Shown here: positions 11,720-23,656 of the stretch, piece by piece
Position numbering within the stretch: the stretch's first letter is position 1
Layout of the letters: the number at the start of each line of letters is the position of its first letter
Source: Fusarium oxysporum f. sp. lycopersici 4287
Taxonomy: Eukaryota > Ascomycota > Sordariomycetes > Hypocreales > Nectriaceae
Assembly (NCBI RefSeq): GCF_000149955.1
Contig: NC_030994.1
Span: 2,596,366-2,660,365, forward strand
DNA length: 64,000 nt
Reading direction: 5' to 3'
Made by a program: the position numbers and the translations under genes
The notes under the pieces: model-generated
Seen by the model: only the letters and a program-made list of their open reading frames with translations
What the model was told of the DNA's origin: nothing
The model's database searches: none

Positions 11720-14286
11720 TCATGCCCCATCCACATCTTCAGCCATCGGATCCTCCGGCCACGGCCATGTCAAGCTATCAATATCCAGGGAATTAGCAAT
11801 ATTCAACAGCTGTTCCGCACTAAGCTCATAGTTCAGCCCCAATCCAAAGTCATCATCCGACTCGAGACTAAAAGGCTCGGTATAATCAGTGACAGAGCCT
11901 GTGCTATTGTCTATGTCATTCATAAAACCCTGTCGAGGCGTGTTTGAACCCTGTGTCGCAACCACAGGTCTCGAGTCATTGCTGGTGAGGAAGCCTTTGA
12001 GTAAGTCTTCTAGTTGCTTCAGTTCAGCTGCCACCATGTTGGCTACGAGATTGCCTCTCGAGTTCATCTCGTCGAAGAGGCCGTAGGCGCGTTGCGTCCA
12101 GGGAGTGTGGTCTGGTAGTAGCGATGAGTCAATCGCAGCGGCCATGAGCAGTGCGATTGTAGCAGTAAAAGCGGCGTCCTGATCGAACCTCAGGAATGTT
12201 TCTATCCGAGAATAAGCAACACGCTCAAATAAATGCTGGGACCGGAGAACTGACCTAAAAGCCCTTGCTCAGAAAGACTGGAGAGGATCCTCAAAATCTG
12301 CTGAGCAGACTCGGTGCACATCTGGACTAGCCCTTTCACACTCTCTGATTGTAGCCAATGCATCAAAGCTACCTCTAAGTGACCAAGTCTGGAAAGCAGG
12401 AAGGTGTAAAGAAGTGGTCTTGTAGTGAGAATGATGCACTTGTTCTGTTAGAAGTTGGCAGTCAGAGGGAGACGGACGAGCTTACTTGGTGTTGCATTAA
12501 ATGGAGATGTGCTGATATTCGTGATATGCCAGCCATCCCCTCGCTTGCCTGAATCTCAAAGGACTTGTTCAATCGTTCTGTCACGGTAGCAATACTCTTG
12601 AGTACGGACTGGGTAGCACCGAGGTACCGACAGTCGAGCTTTCCCTCGAGTCCATAAACGGCTGCGATCGTTAGTGACGATCTCTCTGTGACACAAGAAT
12701 ACGCACTCTGGTTTATCTTTGCAAGAACCCTGCAGAAGTCAACATGTATCTTCAGAGCCTCTAGCTTTTGCGGCTGTCCTGGGAAGTCGGGAAAGCGTGC
12801 GCTTATCGTCTCGTCGGCTATACTCAGCGGAAGTCCCAGAAGCGAGATTAGCTGGCGTTCGAGAATGTAGAGTGTCCAGAACATGTGTCGGCTTCTCTGT
12901 ACATAAGCTGCGTCAAGAGAATTGGATTGCATCTCGGTATGTATACCGTGTTCTAGGCCATGACGAAGTGCGGAGCAGACCTGATGCCGTTAGTTACTAT
13001 ACATATTTAAAGAGCCAATTGCTTACCAGACGATATGCCTGTTGTATGTGATCCACAGATTGCAGATATAGAGCAGCGCAGCAGAGAACCTGCATCTCTT
13101 CTATAATATCACAATCAAAGAAATTGAAGTCGGGCATGAGCTTCATGGCTTGTATGAAGAAGTCACCACCAGGAGGCCGTCTTGACTTGGTTGACTGGAC
13201 CACAAAAGCCTTTCCAAATGCCAGGACAAGAAGGTAGTGAACGAACCACAAAGGTTCTGCACGCGCATATTCAGAAGGGTTCTCATGGAACAGACGGAAG
13301 CGTTCCATGAAGATGTCCTCATCGAATAGGCTGTACAGCCAACCACAGTGAAACTTGACCGAGTTGATGAGATATAGAGCAAAGTCTTTAGTTGGCAGGG
13401 CAGACATGTCGGGAACGTCCTGGGCTGTAAGCTTTCTAGTCCCATCCCACCTCAGATCGAAGACCTTTCCTTCAGTGCCAGCAAAGTGCAAATTGTGCAT
13501 TGATAGTGGACGGCCCTTGACGCGTTCGTTTGTCATGGTCAAGACTCTCTTGTTGAAGGACCAATTGGATGATGTTCCCATGAAAACTGACGATAAGTTA
13601 ATCCCCAATTTGAGAGGCTGGCTGTTTGGACGAGTGTTTATGAACTTACGGATGTTGCCTGTGACGCTTGGAACAAAGTCATACGTGTGGAAGGCTAAAG
13701 GGTTTGTGAGAGGAGCTTTGCCTTCGCCATTAGGCTGTTGATTTTGTGCTTCGGTTATTCCATAAGGAGAAATTGAAGTTGAAGCCTTTATCACTTGTTC
13801 TGAGATCTCGTTGCTCTTAGTAGATAGTGGTATACGATCACCTGGTACTCTCAGTGGAAGGCCGATGGGAGACCAACAAAGACTTACTCAAATCGGGGCT
13901 CCTTGACCGGCCAGCTGTAGCTTCAAGGAGAGAGTGTTGCTCTGAATTGTTCTCTAAGGCCGCCAACCTCTCTTGGAGACGGTTGATATACCTGGAAGAC
14001 ATGTGTAAGTATGACTCCGTCAACAGTTCTTGGCATCGACTTACCCTCTCGAAACTACAACTTTGCGAGATTCATCATCGAATTGACACACTGACCCCCT
14101 CTTATCGCATTGCTGACATGGCTGCGATCCAGAACATCTGATCTTTTGATCTCGACATCTTACACAACTGATAATCTCATAAGTCAGTTGTTGAACCTGT
14201 ATCGTTGAGATAAGAACATACGCTTTGGGAACACGCTTCCTTGCATTATTTGGTCTTGTAGGATTAGCTCTTGTAGACGATGACAT
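11720..14286 (-). CDS. Zn2Cys6 transcription factor with Fungal_trans domain, 9 exons
   Basis: Nuclear sequence-specific regulator. Exons on the minus strand: 14286-14222, 14167-14045, 13991-13888, 13799-13650, 13586-13027, 12980-12707, 12661-12486, 12444-12255 and 12201-11720, totalling 2124 nt or 707 residues. The first intron splits Ala22 just before the zinc cluster, whose six cysteines are C23, C26, C33, C39, C42 and C49 (CX2C-X6-C-X5-C-X2-C-X6-C). A short linker and coiled coil (YINRLQERLAALE) follow. The middle homology region has GTSSNWSFNKRVL, LYSLFDED, ALYLQSVDHIQQAYRLV and RSRHMFWTLYILERQ, typical of Fungal_trans. The acidic C-terminal tail may activate transcription. Genes on both sides (permease, hydrolase) are natural targets. 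The exon 3/4 junction (CTCAG acceptor at 13800) is my choice among several AGs. Confidence 0.9.
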
Positions 14287-15217
14287 CACTTTTGAAACAA
14301 AAACACACAAGAGGCACAGAAATGGTTAACAGTAATAATATTGATGTATGAGCAAAACAATGGCATCCTTGTGACTCCCCATACTTGACGGGTAGGTTTC
14401 CGCAGAGAGAGCGGGGTAGGGATTGATAGGAACCCAGAGCCGAAAGGGGAGAATGCAAGTATTCTAGAACGTGTGGGTATTGCAAGACGATTGGCCTTGC
14501 GGAGTTGATCGTCTACTGTTCCTGATTGCGTTAGGAAGATCGTTGATGTTGATTCAAGGTCCGCTTATTGCCTGTAATACGAAAATGGTTACAAAACAGA
14601 TCTTGATGACAAGGTGACCAGTGATTCGAGGCATTGACTGAAGCTGATCCTTAGTCCTATGGAAGCCGCATGATACAACGTTGCAAACGACGTATGGTAG
14701 TTATGCGAATTGATATTTAAAAATAGCCTATCATGACCTTGTAATGGTAGAAGCACATTGACTCATACTATCTTCAACCAAAACGATATCCGTGATGTCA
14801 GGCTTTTTACTCCCTTTGGCCTCACCGAAGAAGGCACTCAGCAAAAATTTATAAAAAAAAAAAAATCCGTAGACCACAAGACACGAAATTACCACGTACT
14901 CTCATTCCTGATTCTCCCGACTAGATGCTCTGTGGATGGACCAAGCTAACGAGCGGCTGAAGGCTGAAGCTTATGGGCTAAGTTGGTGGCTTGCAGGCTG
15001 AGCTTTTGCATGTGCGACAAACAAGATCTTTACGGAAGAAAAGGACCTTGCTATTTGTGCTTATTTTAAGCTTGATTGAAGTCTTTAGTGGTAGGTTGGA
15101 TTTGTATAAGAGGGGAGCGATACCCATGCATTAAACCGTCATACTCACCAACATTAACACCTACACCAATACGCCTGACCTACACAGTCTCATAGCCTTA
15201 CCAAAAGACAACCACCA
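14287..15217. promoter_or_regulatory. Divergent promoter region, Zn2Cys6 gene and hydrolase
   Basis: 931 bp without a coding frame, shared by the regulator (leftwards) and the hydrolase (rightwards). An everted CCG-N9-CGG lies at 14400-14414, about 115 bp before the regulator's ATG, and is a candidate self-regulation site. A run of 13 A occurs near 14853. TATAAG at 15105-15110 is about 108 bp before the hydrolase ATG and is a reasonable core promoter. Confidence 0.4.
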
Positions 15218-16259
15218 ATGATCGGCTTCCATCTTAGCTACCAGTGGCTTCACTACACTCGACCTTCAGGACCTCCATCTCCAGTCCCCGAAGGTCTGGA
15301 GCGTCACTGGGTAAACACACCCCAAGGCCGAATCGAAGTCCTCTCCAACACCTCATCCATCACCAACAAATTCAATGGCCCTCCTATAGTCTTTTGCCAC
15401 GGCGGCATGGGCTGTGCATGGGTATGGACAGAATATATGAAATATCTAGCAGCACGCGGTGTTCAATGCTATGCCGTTTCACTGCGCGGCCATGGTGAAT
15501 CGTGGTATCCATCCTATTTCCGCATGGTCTTTGCAACGCCTCGAAGTGCTTTAGCTTCTGACCTCGTTGCGGCTATAGAGTGGGTGCAGATTAGGGAAAA
15601 GATTGAGGTTATGCTTGTCGGACATTCCAGTGGTGGTGGTTTGAGCCAGGCTGTTCTCAGCGATGGATTAGCGAATGTGAAAGCACTTGCTTTGCTGGGT
15701 GCAGTTCCAGGATTTGGATCGTGAGTCAAGATAAACACGTATCTCGAAGCTCTTGCCAGGATACTAATGCAGTCACAGAATGGGCGTGTATATGAACTGG
15801 TGGAAGATGGATCCATGGTTCACAATACGACTGATCTTCCATCTCTGGCACTCCAACTCACCTCTGTCCCACCCCAAGCTCACCCAAAGAGCTTTCTTTG
15901 GAGACAAGTTCCCTCTCTCAGCCGTCATCCCGTTCCAACGCCATATGAACCGCTATGAGAGTTACTTGTGGCCTTTCGGCATGATGTACAGCTTCACGTC
16001 GCCGTCAAACATCTTGAGCCATATTCGCAATGACGGTGCGAGCGGTGAAAAGGTGCTCGTCATGGCAGGTACTCAAGATAAGCTCATGACAGTTCCTGTG
16101 ACGGAGAAGACGGCGACGTTTTACCGTGAGGCTGGAAACGACAAGCGAGATGGTGTAAGACTACGATTCGTTGAGGGAGCAGGGCATCATTTGCAGAATG
16201 ATGTTCAATGGGAAGATGGCGCAGAGAAGTTGTTTGAGTTCTATAAAGGCATCGCTTAG
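15218..16259 (+). CDS. Alpha/beta-hydrolase fold protein, 2 exons
   Basis: Likely soluble serine hydrolase (esterase, lactonase or amidase type). Exons 15218-15720 and 15779-16259 give 984 nt or 327 residues, normal for the family. The oxyanion-hole motif is FCHGGMGCAWVW. The nucleophile elbow is GHSSGG with Ser137, the acid is probably Asp268 (GTQDKL) and the base His304 (GAGHH), so the triad appears complete. There is no signal peptide: the N-terminus MIGFHLSYQWLHY is short and aromatic, and the C-terminus (FYKGIA) is not a peroxisomal signal. It is transcribed away from the Zn2Cys6 gene across 931 bp, which suggests co-regulation with the locus. The substrate is unknown. A haloperoxidase-like or ester-cleaving role is equally possible. 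Confidence 0.88.
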
Positions 16260-17232
16260 AGGGGGTATCTTGGGACTGGCGGTGGGTATTGACCGCATTC
16301 GGTCGGTCAACCGTTTGTTATTCTGCTACTTCAGATCGGGACCCTTCCCGTAGAGCGCTCGCAACTCCATCATGATAATTCACACCATTCGATATTCTAT
16401 TTCCCCGAAGCAGCGGAAACGCTTACCATATAAAAATAGCCGTTCGATATAATCGGTTCAAGATCCCGAGAGATGACCGAATCATCGTCTACTCAATTCA
16501 AACCTCTGGCTCCGGTAGCGGCCTCACATAACCCGAGCTAACCTGGACACGACACTGAGAAAGCTCCGTTCGCTGTGCTGAAAGAAGCAAAAAACGGGGA
16601 CGGAAGACAGGGGATTCCGGGGCTAGAGTCAGTACACTCAGCGCATTTCCCTAGGCGAAGTTCCCTCTTCCTCTTCCCCTGAGGCAATTCATATAACTCT
16701 GAATCAACAACCTCAAAATCGTCTTTTTACGGCTTAAAAAACTCTTGGTTGCGTGAAGTTTATATCTCGGTGCTTCATAGACCCGAAAACCCCGGCTTCT
16801 GTACCCCGAATCGGAAGCCTACCGACGTTCTCTATCCTCTCGGCCTTCTTCCGTTGCAGCAGGCACATTTGCTTGCGGCACCGCAAAAAGAACACACCTT
16901 TCAGAAGGCCTCAGGCAGTCAACCTGGCGTCCCTTCAGCGGTTGTCGTCCGTGGTAGTGGGGGTAGGCGCAGCAGCCAGTCGTAGCCTGTTAAGATCGGC
17001 ACTTGCAATGGAGGGGAGAAAGGTGCCCCGCGCTCCGGAGCTGTCCGCCGAGAGCCCCTCTTCTTCTTCGGCGGGCTTCAAGACGTATTCGGCCGCTGGA
17101 ACTGGATCTGCGTCGGCCGATAGGATCTCTCTCGTCTCAGGTCATTTGTCGTCTTCTTCTTATACCGCGGCTTCTCCTGCTCAAGCTTCAGTTTCTTCTC
17201 AAGCTCGTCGTCTTTCAACATCCACAGCCACC
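16260..17232. other. Intergenic and 5' leader of AGX1
   Basis: No separate gene is recognised. From about 16738 the frame of AGX1 is open continuously up to its canonical ATG, with one in-frame ATG at 17008. The second half is GC-rich and other frames are also open there, so openness alone is weak evidence. See the finding on a possible mitochondrial leader. Confidence 0.5.
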
Positions 17233-18522
17233 ATGTCTTCTCAACCTGAACACGCTACTCTCCTCATCCCCGGACCCATTGAGTTCGATGATGAGGTCCT
17301 TAAGTCCATGGGCCACTACAGGTACGATACAATGCGACTTGGATCACGTCCGCGTGATGTGGTTGATAATATCTTGCTTGCTAATACTTGCCACACAGTG
17401 AGAGCCACGTCGGCCCCGGCTTCGTCAACACCTTCGGCGAGACCCTCACCCTGACCCGCAAGCTGTTCCAATCGACCGACCCCTCCGCCCAGCCCTACGT
17501 TATCTCCGGCTCCGGTACCTTGGGATGGGATATTGTTGCTGCCAACCTTGTCGAGGCTGGTGAGAACGCCCTCGTTCTCAGCACTGGATACTTCGGTGAT
17601 GGCTTCGCCGACTGCCTGCGCGCCTACGGTGCCAACGTCACCAAGCTCGACGGTGAAGTTGGCGGCCGACCTCAGCTCTCCGAGATCGAGAAGGCCCTTT
17701 CCGAGAAGAAGTACAAGATCCTCACAGTCACACATGTCGACACATCGACTGGTGTCCTGAGTGAGCTTAAGAACTTGGCCGCTACTGTCCGCCGTGTCTC
17801 CCCCGAGACTCTTGTTATCGTCGATGGCGTCTGCAGTGTGGCCTGTGAAGAGATCGCTTTCGATGAGTGGGGTCTGGATGGTGTTGTTACTGCCAGTCAG
17901 AAGGCCATTGGTGTTCCCGCTGGTCTCTCCATCTCATTCTTCAGCGGCCGAGCTGTCGCCGCTGCTCTTGAGAACCGCAAGACTCCTATTCCCGCTTACT
18001 TCGCCTCTCTGAAGAACTGGACACCCATCATGAAGAACTACGAGGCCAAGAAGCCCTCTTACTTCGCTACTCCTTCTCCTCAGCTCATCCACGCCCTCCA
18101 CACTGGCCTTACTCAGATCTTCACTAAGCCCCTATCCGAGCGATTCCAGGGCCACATCGAGGTTTCCAACAAGGTCAAGAAGGCTGTTACCGATCTTGGC
18201 CTGAAGGTCGTTGCTACTAAGCCCGAGGACCAGGCTCACGCCATGACTGCTATTTACCTTCCCGATGGCATTGGCGCTGCTGATGTTCTGCCCAAGCTGG
18301 CTGCTAAGGGTGTTGTCTTTGCTGGTGGTATTCACAAGGCCATTGCCCCCAAGTATATTCGATTCGGCCACATGGGAGTCAGCGCTGTAAGGGTACCCGG
18401 TCCTGTTCACTCGAGATGATCCGCTAACGTAGTTTCAATAGCTTGACCCCAGCCGAAACCACATCGAGAAGGCTCTTAGTGCTCTTCAGGATAGCTTGGC
18501 CGAGGCTGGTTACAAGGCTTAA
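17233..18522 (+). CDS. AGX1: Alanine:glyoxylate aminotransferase, 3 exons
   Basis: PLP-dependent class-V aminotransferase converting glyoxylate plus alanine to glycine plus pyruvate, one of the fungal routes to glycine. Exons 17233-17321, 17399-18386 and 18442-18522 give 1158 nt or 385 residues, matching yeast Agx1 in size. The N-terminus has the family opening LLIPGPIEF. The GSGTLGWD turn, the HVDTSTGVL segment, VDGVCS with the PLP-nitrogen aspartate, and the Schiff-base lysine in VTASQKAIG (Lys198) are all present. The start ATG lies in a near-ideal context (GCCACCATGT). The C-terminus is GYKA, so there is no PTS1. An in-frame upstream ATG at 17008 would add 75 residues rich in Ser/Ala/Arg and ending near RRLSTSTA, a mitochondrial-presequence-like end. 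Confidence 0.93.
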
Positions 18523-19878
18523 AAAGATAATGAACGAATATCAACATCGCTTGAGTACGGTCAAAAGACGGCACATTGCCAGTTCTTCGCCGTTCATGCA
18601 AAAAAAGTTAAATAATGAAACTATGGCTGGCCATGTATGGATATTTGGATACAGACGGAGCCAACTATAGAGGGTTGGCCAGTATTGTCTTTTGTCGATA
18701 GAGCGAGCCTTGAAAAAATATGATACTTTGATGACCGACGTGTTTAGCCATGGTTCGTTGAGTTTTGTGAGCTATCAGTTTATGCCTCGTGATGTTGTCT
18801 GCTGTCATGAAGGGTGCGATATCTCTCATGTTTATGCAGAACACCAAGCATGTTCATATTTAAGCTGTCCTGAACTGTATCTAACGTTGAAGAGGCAATC
18901 CTGAATATGTTTGGCTAATGATTGTTATCTTTGAGCCATCTCAGATTACGATCGTGATTCGGGTAGCCGCATGCGGTAATTTCAGCTCACAGCTTTGTAC
19001 GGGATTGACAAACACGCGCCGTTGTGAACCCAGAGCGAATCATGAGATCGATCGATTAATTATGCGCCCGGGAGGCTGGGGAGTTTCGGTAAGTTCAAGT
19101 ACCGCTACAAAGATCCCAGCGTCATGGGTCCGACAATCCGTAGCTGAGTTCCCTTTTGGTAGGAGAAATCCGCAGTGACAGCATCAACCGCTGCCACGGA
19201 TCAAAGTAGAGATACATTGATGTGATAGTGACATGACATGACAGGTTACCCTCAGACTTGCATTTCAAGCCCCGCTGCTGACAAAACCGCCCTCAGTGTG
19301 AGACAGACGGGTATAGGGATCCAATCCGTTAAGATCGAGAAAGCTCAGAGCTCGCCCTGGTTGCTGGTGGTTACTGGAACTTACCTTACCTTATAGCGTA
19401 CCTAGTGACGCAGGCTGCGCTGCGGGGCATTTCTGTGCTCGGTACTCCACTAAAGGTACTGTATTCACAGTGCTTTTGCTCCCCTTCAACTCCACTCTCG
19501 TCCACTTCAAGCCGTCCAGACCATCTCTTCACACCTCACCTCACCTCACCGACGTCGTCCACTTTGCCTTGCCTTAGTTTGCTTTTACCAAAGCCGAACT
19601 TTGCATTTCTCCTCTTTTTCATTTTTCCTACGCGAACCCCGACAATATTCACATCGCCATATCCCCCCCTCTCTCTATCTCTCTCTCTTCTCTTATTATA
19701 GAGAGCTGCGCCACTGCTTCTCTGATCTATATCTGCCTGGGGCTGGTATTTGCTTGGATCTTCTCTCTTCCCCCGCCTCGCCTCGTCTCGTTCGCCCACC
19801 ACAACCACCACCTCCAACCGCCAACCTCTTCTCCCACTTCGTAACGATCCTCTCGTGAACCCGAAATAACCACACGAA
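18523..19878. other. Intergenic, AGX1 3' flank and XPO1 promoter
   Basis: No coding gene is recognised. The last 400 bp before 19879 are strongly pyrimidine-rich, with CT runs near 19670-19695, as is common for promoters and 5' leaders of highly expressed fungal genes. Short TACC/ACCTTACC repeats lie near 19380-19403. Confidence 0.5.
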
Positions 19879-22800
19879 ATGGCCGCCTCCATTGAAGAGC
19901 TGGACGTCCTCGTCCGCTCCTTCTACGAGGGGCGCGGTGAGCAGGTAGGTAGTCTTCTGGGCGTCGGTTTTTACAAACCGTGGACCCCGCGCGTCGGCAT
20001 GAGTGAGGAACGATAGCTAACTCCGCCTCGTTAACCGTGTAGCAAAAAGCCGCCCAAGCTGCTCTCAACCAGGTTCGTACAGATCTAGCTCTCGGCTCGT
20101 GCAGAGCTTTTTACTGACTTGAGCTGCAGTTCAAAGAAGACCCCGATGCGTGGCTCATGGTCGACAAGATCCTCTCGGATGCGCAGTACCCTCAAACCAA
20201 ATGTGTGTAGCCTCGGCTTTGCGCCACTTCCTATGCTGTGCTGCATTCAATCCAGCTCTCTTCCCTTCGATCTATGCGAATACTGCACTTGTGAATCCAC
20301 TCGACTAACAAATTTTGACAGACTTGGGTCTGCAGGTTCTGGACAATGTGATCTTGACAAGATGGAAGGTCCTCCCTCGGGAGCAGTGCCAAGGTCCGTC
20401 TTCACCGCGATAACAGCTTAGCAACCAACTCTGACGACCTGTAACTTGTAGGAATCCGAAACTTCATCGTCCAGTTCATTATCCAGTGCTCGAGCACCGA
20501 AGAGTCGCTGCGCCAGCAAAAGACCTTGCTCAACAAGCTTAACCTCGTCCTCGTTTCCGTACTCAAGCAGGAGTGGCCTCACAACTGGCCTACCTTTATC
20601 AACGAAATCATCTCGTCCTGCCACTCCAACCTATCCATCTGCGAGAACAACATGATCATTCTTCGCTTGCTCTCGGAGGAAGTTTTCGACTATTCAGCCG
20701 AGCAGATGACATCAACCAAGACACGCAACCTCAAACAGACCATGTGCGCCGAGTTCTCGCAAATCTTCAACCTCTGCCAGGAGGTTCTCAACACGGCCAC
20801 ACAGCCTAGTCTGATCAAGGCGACCCTCGAGACCCTTCTGCGATTCTGCAACTGGATCCCCCTGGGATACATCTTCGAGACACCGCTTATCGAGACACTG
20901 CGAACCCGTTTCCTCTCGACCCCCGAGTTCCGTAACGTCACCATGCAGTGCCTTACTGAGATTGGTGGTCTTCAGACTGGAGGCCCCGGCCAGCCCAACT
21001 CTTACGACGAGCAGCTTGTTAAAATGTTCACCGAGACCTTGACTACCATTGCTAACATTATTCCCGTTTCTCTTGATCTCAAGAGCACATATCCAAGCAG
21101 CAACTCGAGGGATCAGGAGTTTATACAAAACCTGGCTCTCTTCCTCTGCAATTTCTTCGGAATGCACTTGAACGTAGGTTTTACGCTGTGTTTGACATCT
21201 GGACGAATCTAACATAATCGTGATAGCTTATCGAGAAACTCCCCAACCGCGATTTCCTCATTCATGGTCACTACTATCTTATTAGAATATCGCAGATCGA
21301 TGATCGAGAGATTTTCAAGATTTGTCTCGACTATTGGCTCAAGCTTGTCCAGGAGCTTTACGAGGAGATGCAGCAGCTCCCCATGACCGACCTGAACCCT
21401 CTCATGGCAGTTGGCGCAGGAATGTCTGGAAGCGGCGCCCCGAACCCTACGATGCTCAACAACTACCCTCTCCGAAAGCACAAATACAACGAGGTCCTCT
21501 CGAACCTTCGAGTCGTTATGATCGAGAAGATGGTCCGTCCTGAGGAAGTCTTGATTGTTGAGAACGACGAGGGTGAAATTGTCCGAGAATTCGTCAAGGA
21601 GAGTGACACAGTACAACTTTACAAGACGATTCGAGAGTGCCTGGTCTACCTGACACATTTGGACGTGGTCGACACAGAAAACATCATGACCGAGAAGCTC
21701 GCTCGACAAGTCGACGGAAGCGAGTGGTCCTGGCACAACTGCAACGTTCTTTGCTGGGCTATCGGCTCGATCTCTTTGGCGATGAACGAGGAGACAGAGA
21801 AGAGGTTCCTTGTTACTGTCATTAAGGATCTCCTCGGTCTTACTGAGATGAAGCGAGGCAAGGACAACAAGGCCGTTGTCGCCAGTAATATTATGTACAT
21901 TGTCGGACAGTACCCCCGCTTCCTCAAGGCTCATTGGAAGTTCCTCAAGACAGTTGTCAATAAGCTGTTCGAGTTTATGCACGAGTCACACGAGGGTATG
22001 TGAAAACAGCTTGAGTTGAATATTAAAATGCTAATCAACATTGGTTTAGGTGTCCAGGACATGGCTTGCGATACGTTTATTAAGATCGCCCGCCAGTGCC
22101 GACGTCACTTTGTAGCCCTGCAACCCAGCGAACAGGAGCCTTTCATTGAGGAGATCGTTCGAAACATGGGCAAGATCACATGCGACTTGACACCTCAACA
22201 AGTGCACACCTTCTACGAGGCCTGCGGTTACATGGTTGCCGCTCAGGGCAACAAGCACCAGCAGGAGAGACTCCTTGCCGACCTGATGGCTATCCCCAAC
22301 GCAGCCTGGGACGAAATCATCAAGCAGGCAACAGTGAACCCAACTATCCTTCAGGATGCCGAGACTATCAAGGTTATTGGAAACATCATGAAGACTAATG
22401 TGTCTGCTTGCTCATCTGTGGGGTCCTATTTCTATCCCCAGATCGGCCGCATCTACCATGACATGCTCCAGATGTACAACGCCACAAGTACACTGATCTC
22501 CGAGGCTGTGGCTCGCGATGGTGAACTCGCCACCAAGATGCCCAAGGTCCGAGGTCTCCGAACCATCAAGAAGGAGATCCTCAAGCTCATTGAGGTGTAC
22601 GTCGATAAGGCAGAGGATCTTCAGGCCGTCCGTGCCCAGATGGTTCCTCCTCTGCTGGAATCTGTTCTTGTTGACTACAACCGCAACGTCCCTGGCGCCC
22701 GCGATGCCGAGGTGCTCAAGGCTTGCTCTACTATTATCACCAAGCTTTCTGTCAGTATTCTTTTAATCATATTTGCAGGATTTTATACTAACGAGTAACA

Positions 22801-23656
22801 GGCTTTAATGGAGGACCAGGTTCCTACTATCATGCAGAACGTTTTTGAGTGCACTCTGGAGATGATCAACAAGGACTTCTCTGAGTTCCCCGAGCACCGA
22901 GTCGAGTTCTTCAACCTCCTCCGAGCCATCAACTTGCACTGCTTCCCTGCCCTGCTCAAGCTCGACAACAACCAATTCAAGTTTGTCATCGACTCATGCT
23001 CATGGGCTTTCAAGCACGACAACCGAGATGTCGAGGCGGCTGGTCTTAACATGGCTCTGGAGCTGATCAACAACATTGCTGAGAAGACAGATGTGCAAAC
23101 CGCCAACGCTTTCTTCCAGCGATTCTTCATCACTATCCTCCAGGATGTGTTCTTCGTTGTGACCGACAACGACCACAAGGCCGGCTTCAAGACACAATCC
23201 ATGTTGCTGATGAAGCTCTTTTACTATATCAACCCTGCCGATGGGTCTCAGCCTAAGATCCAGGGACCTATCTACAGCCCCGATCAAGCGCAAGCTGGAA
23301 CCGACAACCGAGAGTTTGTTGCCAACTTTGTAGCTAACCTCCTACAAAACGCCTTCCGCAACCTGCAAGCGTACGTATCCCCTCTGCCTTTCATGTCACT
23401 AAGCTAATCTTTATATAGGAACCAAATCACAAGCTTCGTCGAAGGCCTGTTCACGCTTAACACGCAGTACGACAAGTTCCGACTCAACCTCCGTGATTTC
23501 CTCGTCTCCCTCAAAGAGTTTGCTGGCGACAACGCTGAGCTCTTCATTGTCGAAAAGGAACAACAGGAGCAGGACGCCAAGGCCGCTGATATGGAACGAC
23601 GACAGAAGGTTGGCGGTCTTCTCAAGCCCTCTGAGCTGGACGATGAGGAGCTATGA
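19879..23656 (+). CDS. XPO1: Exportin-1 (Crm1), 9 exons
   Basis: Nuclear export receptor for leucine-rich NES cargo and for pre-60S/40S particles; it works with RanGTP at nuclear pores. Exons: 19879-19944, 20043-20072, 20130-20202, 20322-20393, 20452-21173, 21227-21995, 22050-22750, 22802-23370 and 23419-23656, totalling 3240 nt or 1079 residues (yeast 1084). The N-terminal importin-beta/CRIME region includes [11 protein letters not shown] and EWPHNWP, then the Xpo1 HEAT repeats follow. The NES-groove segment [11 protein letters not shown] keeps the cysteine (Cys497 by my count) that leptomycin B alkylates in sensitive species. [13 protein letters not shown] and the acidic C-terminal end SELDDEEL are also present. 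Introns are crowded at the 5' end, with a 30-nt second exon. The match is unmistakable along its whole length. Confidence 0.97.

Noticed and set aside
16462..16480. tRNA B-box-like GGTTCAAGATCCC
   Set aside because: Spacing differs from the B-box consensus, and no matching A box or acceptor stem is visible.
21209..21982. 257-codon minus-strand frame within XPO1
   Set aside because: Shadow of a strongly conserved exon with C-ending codons.
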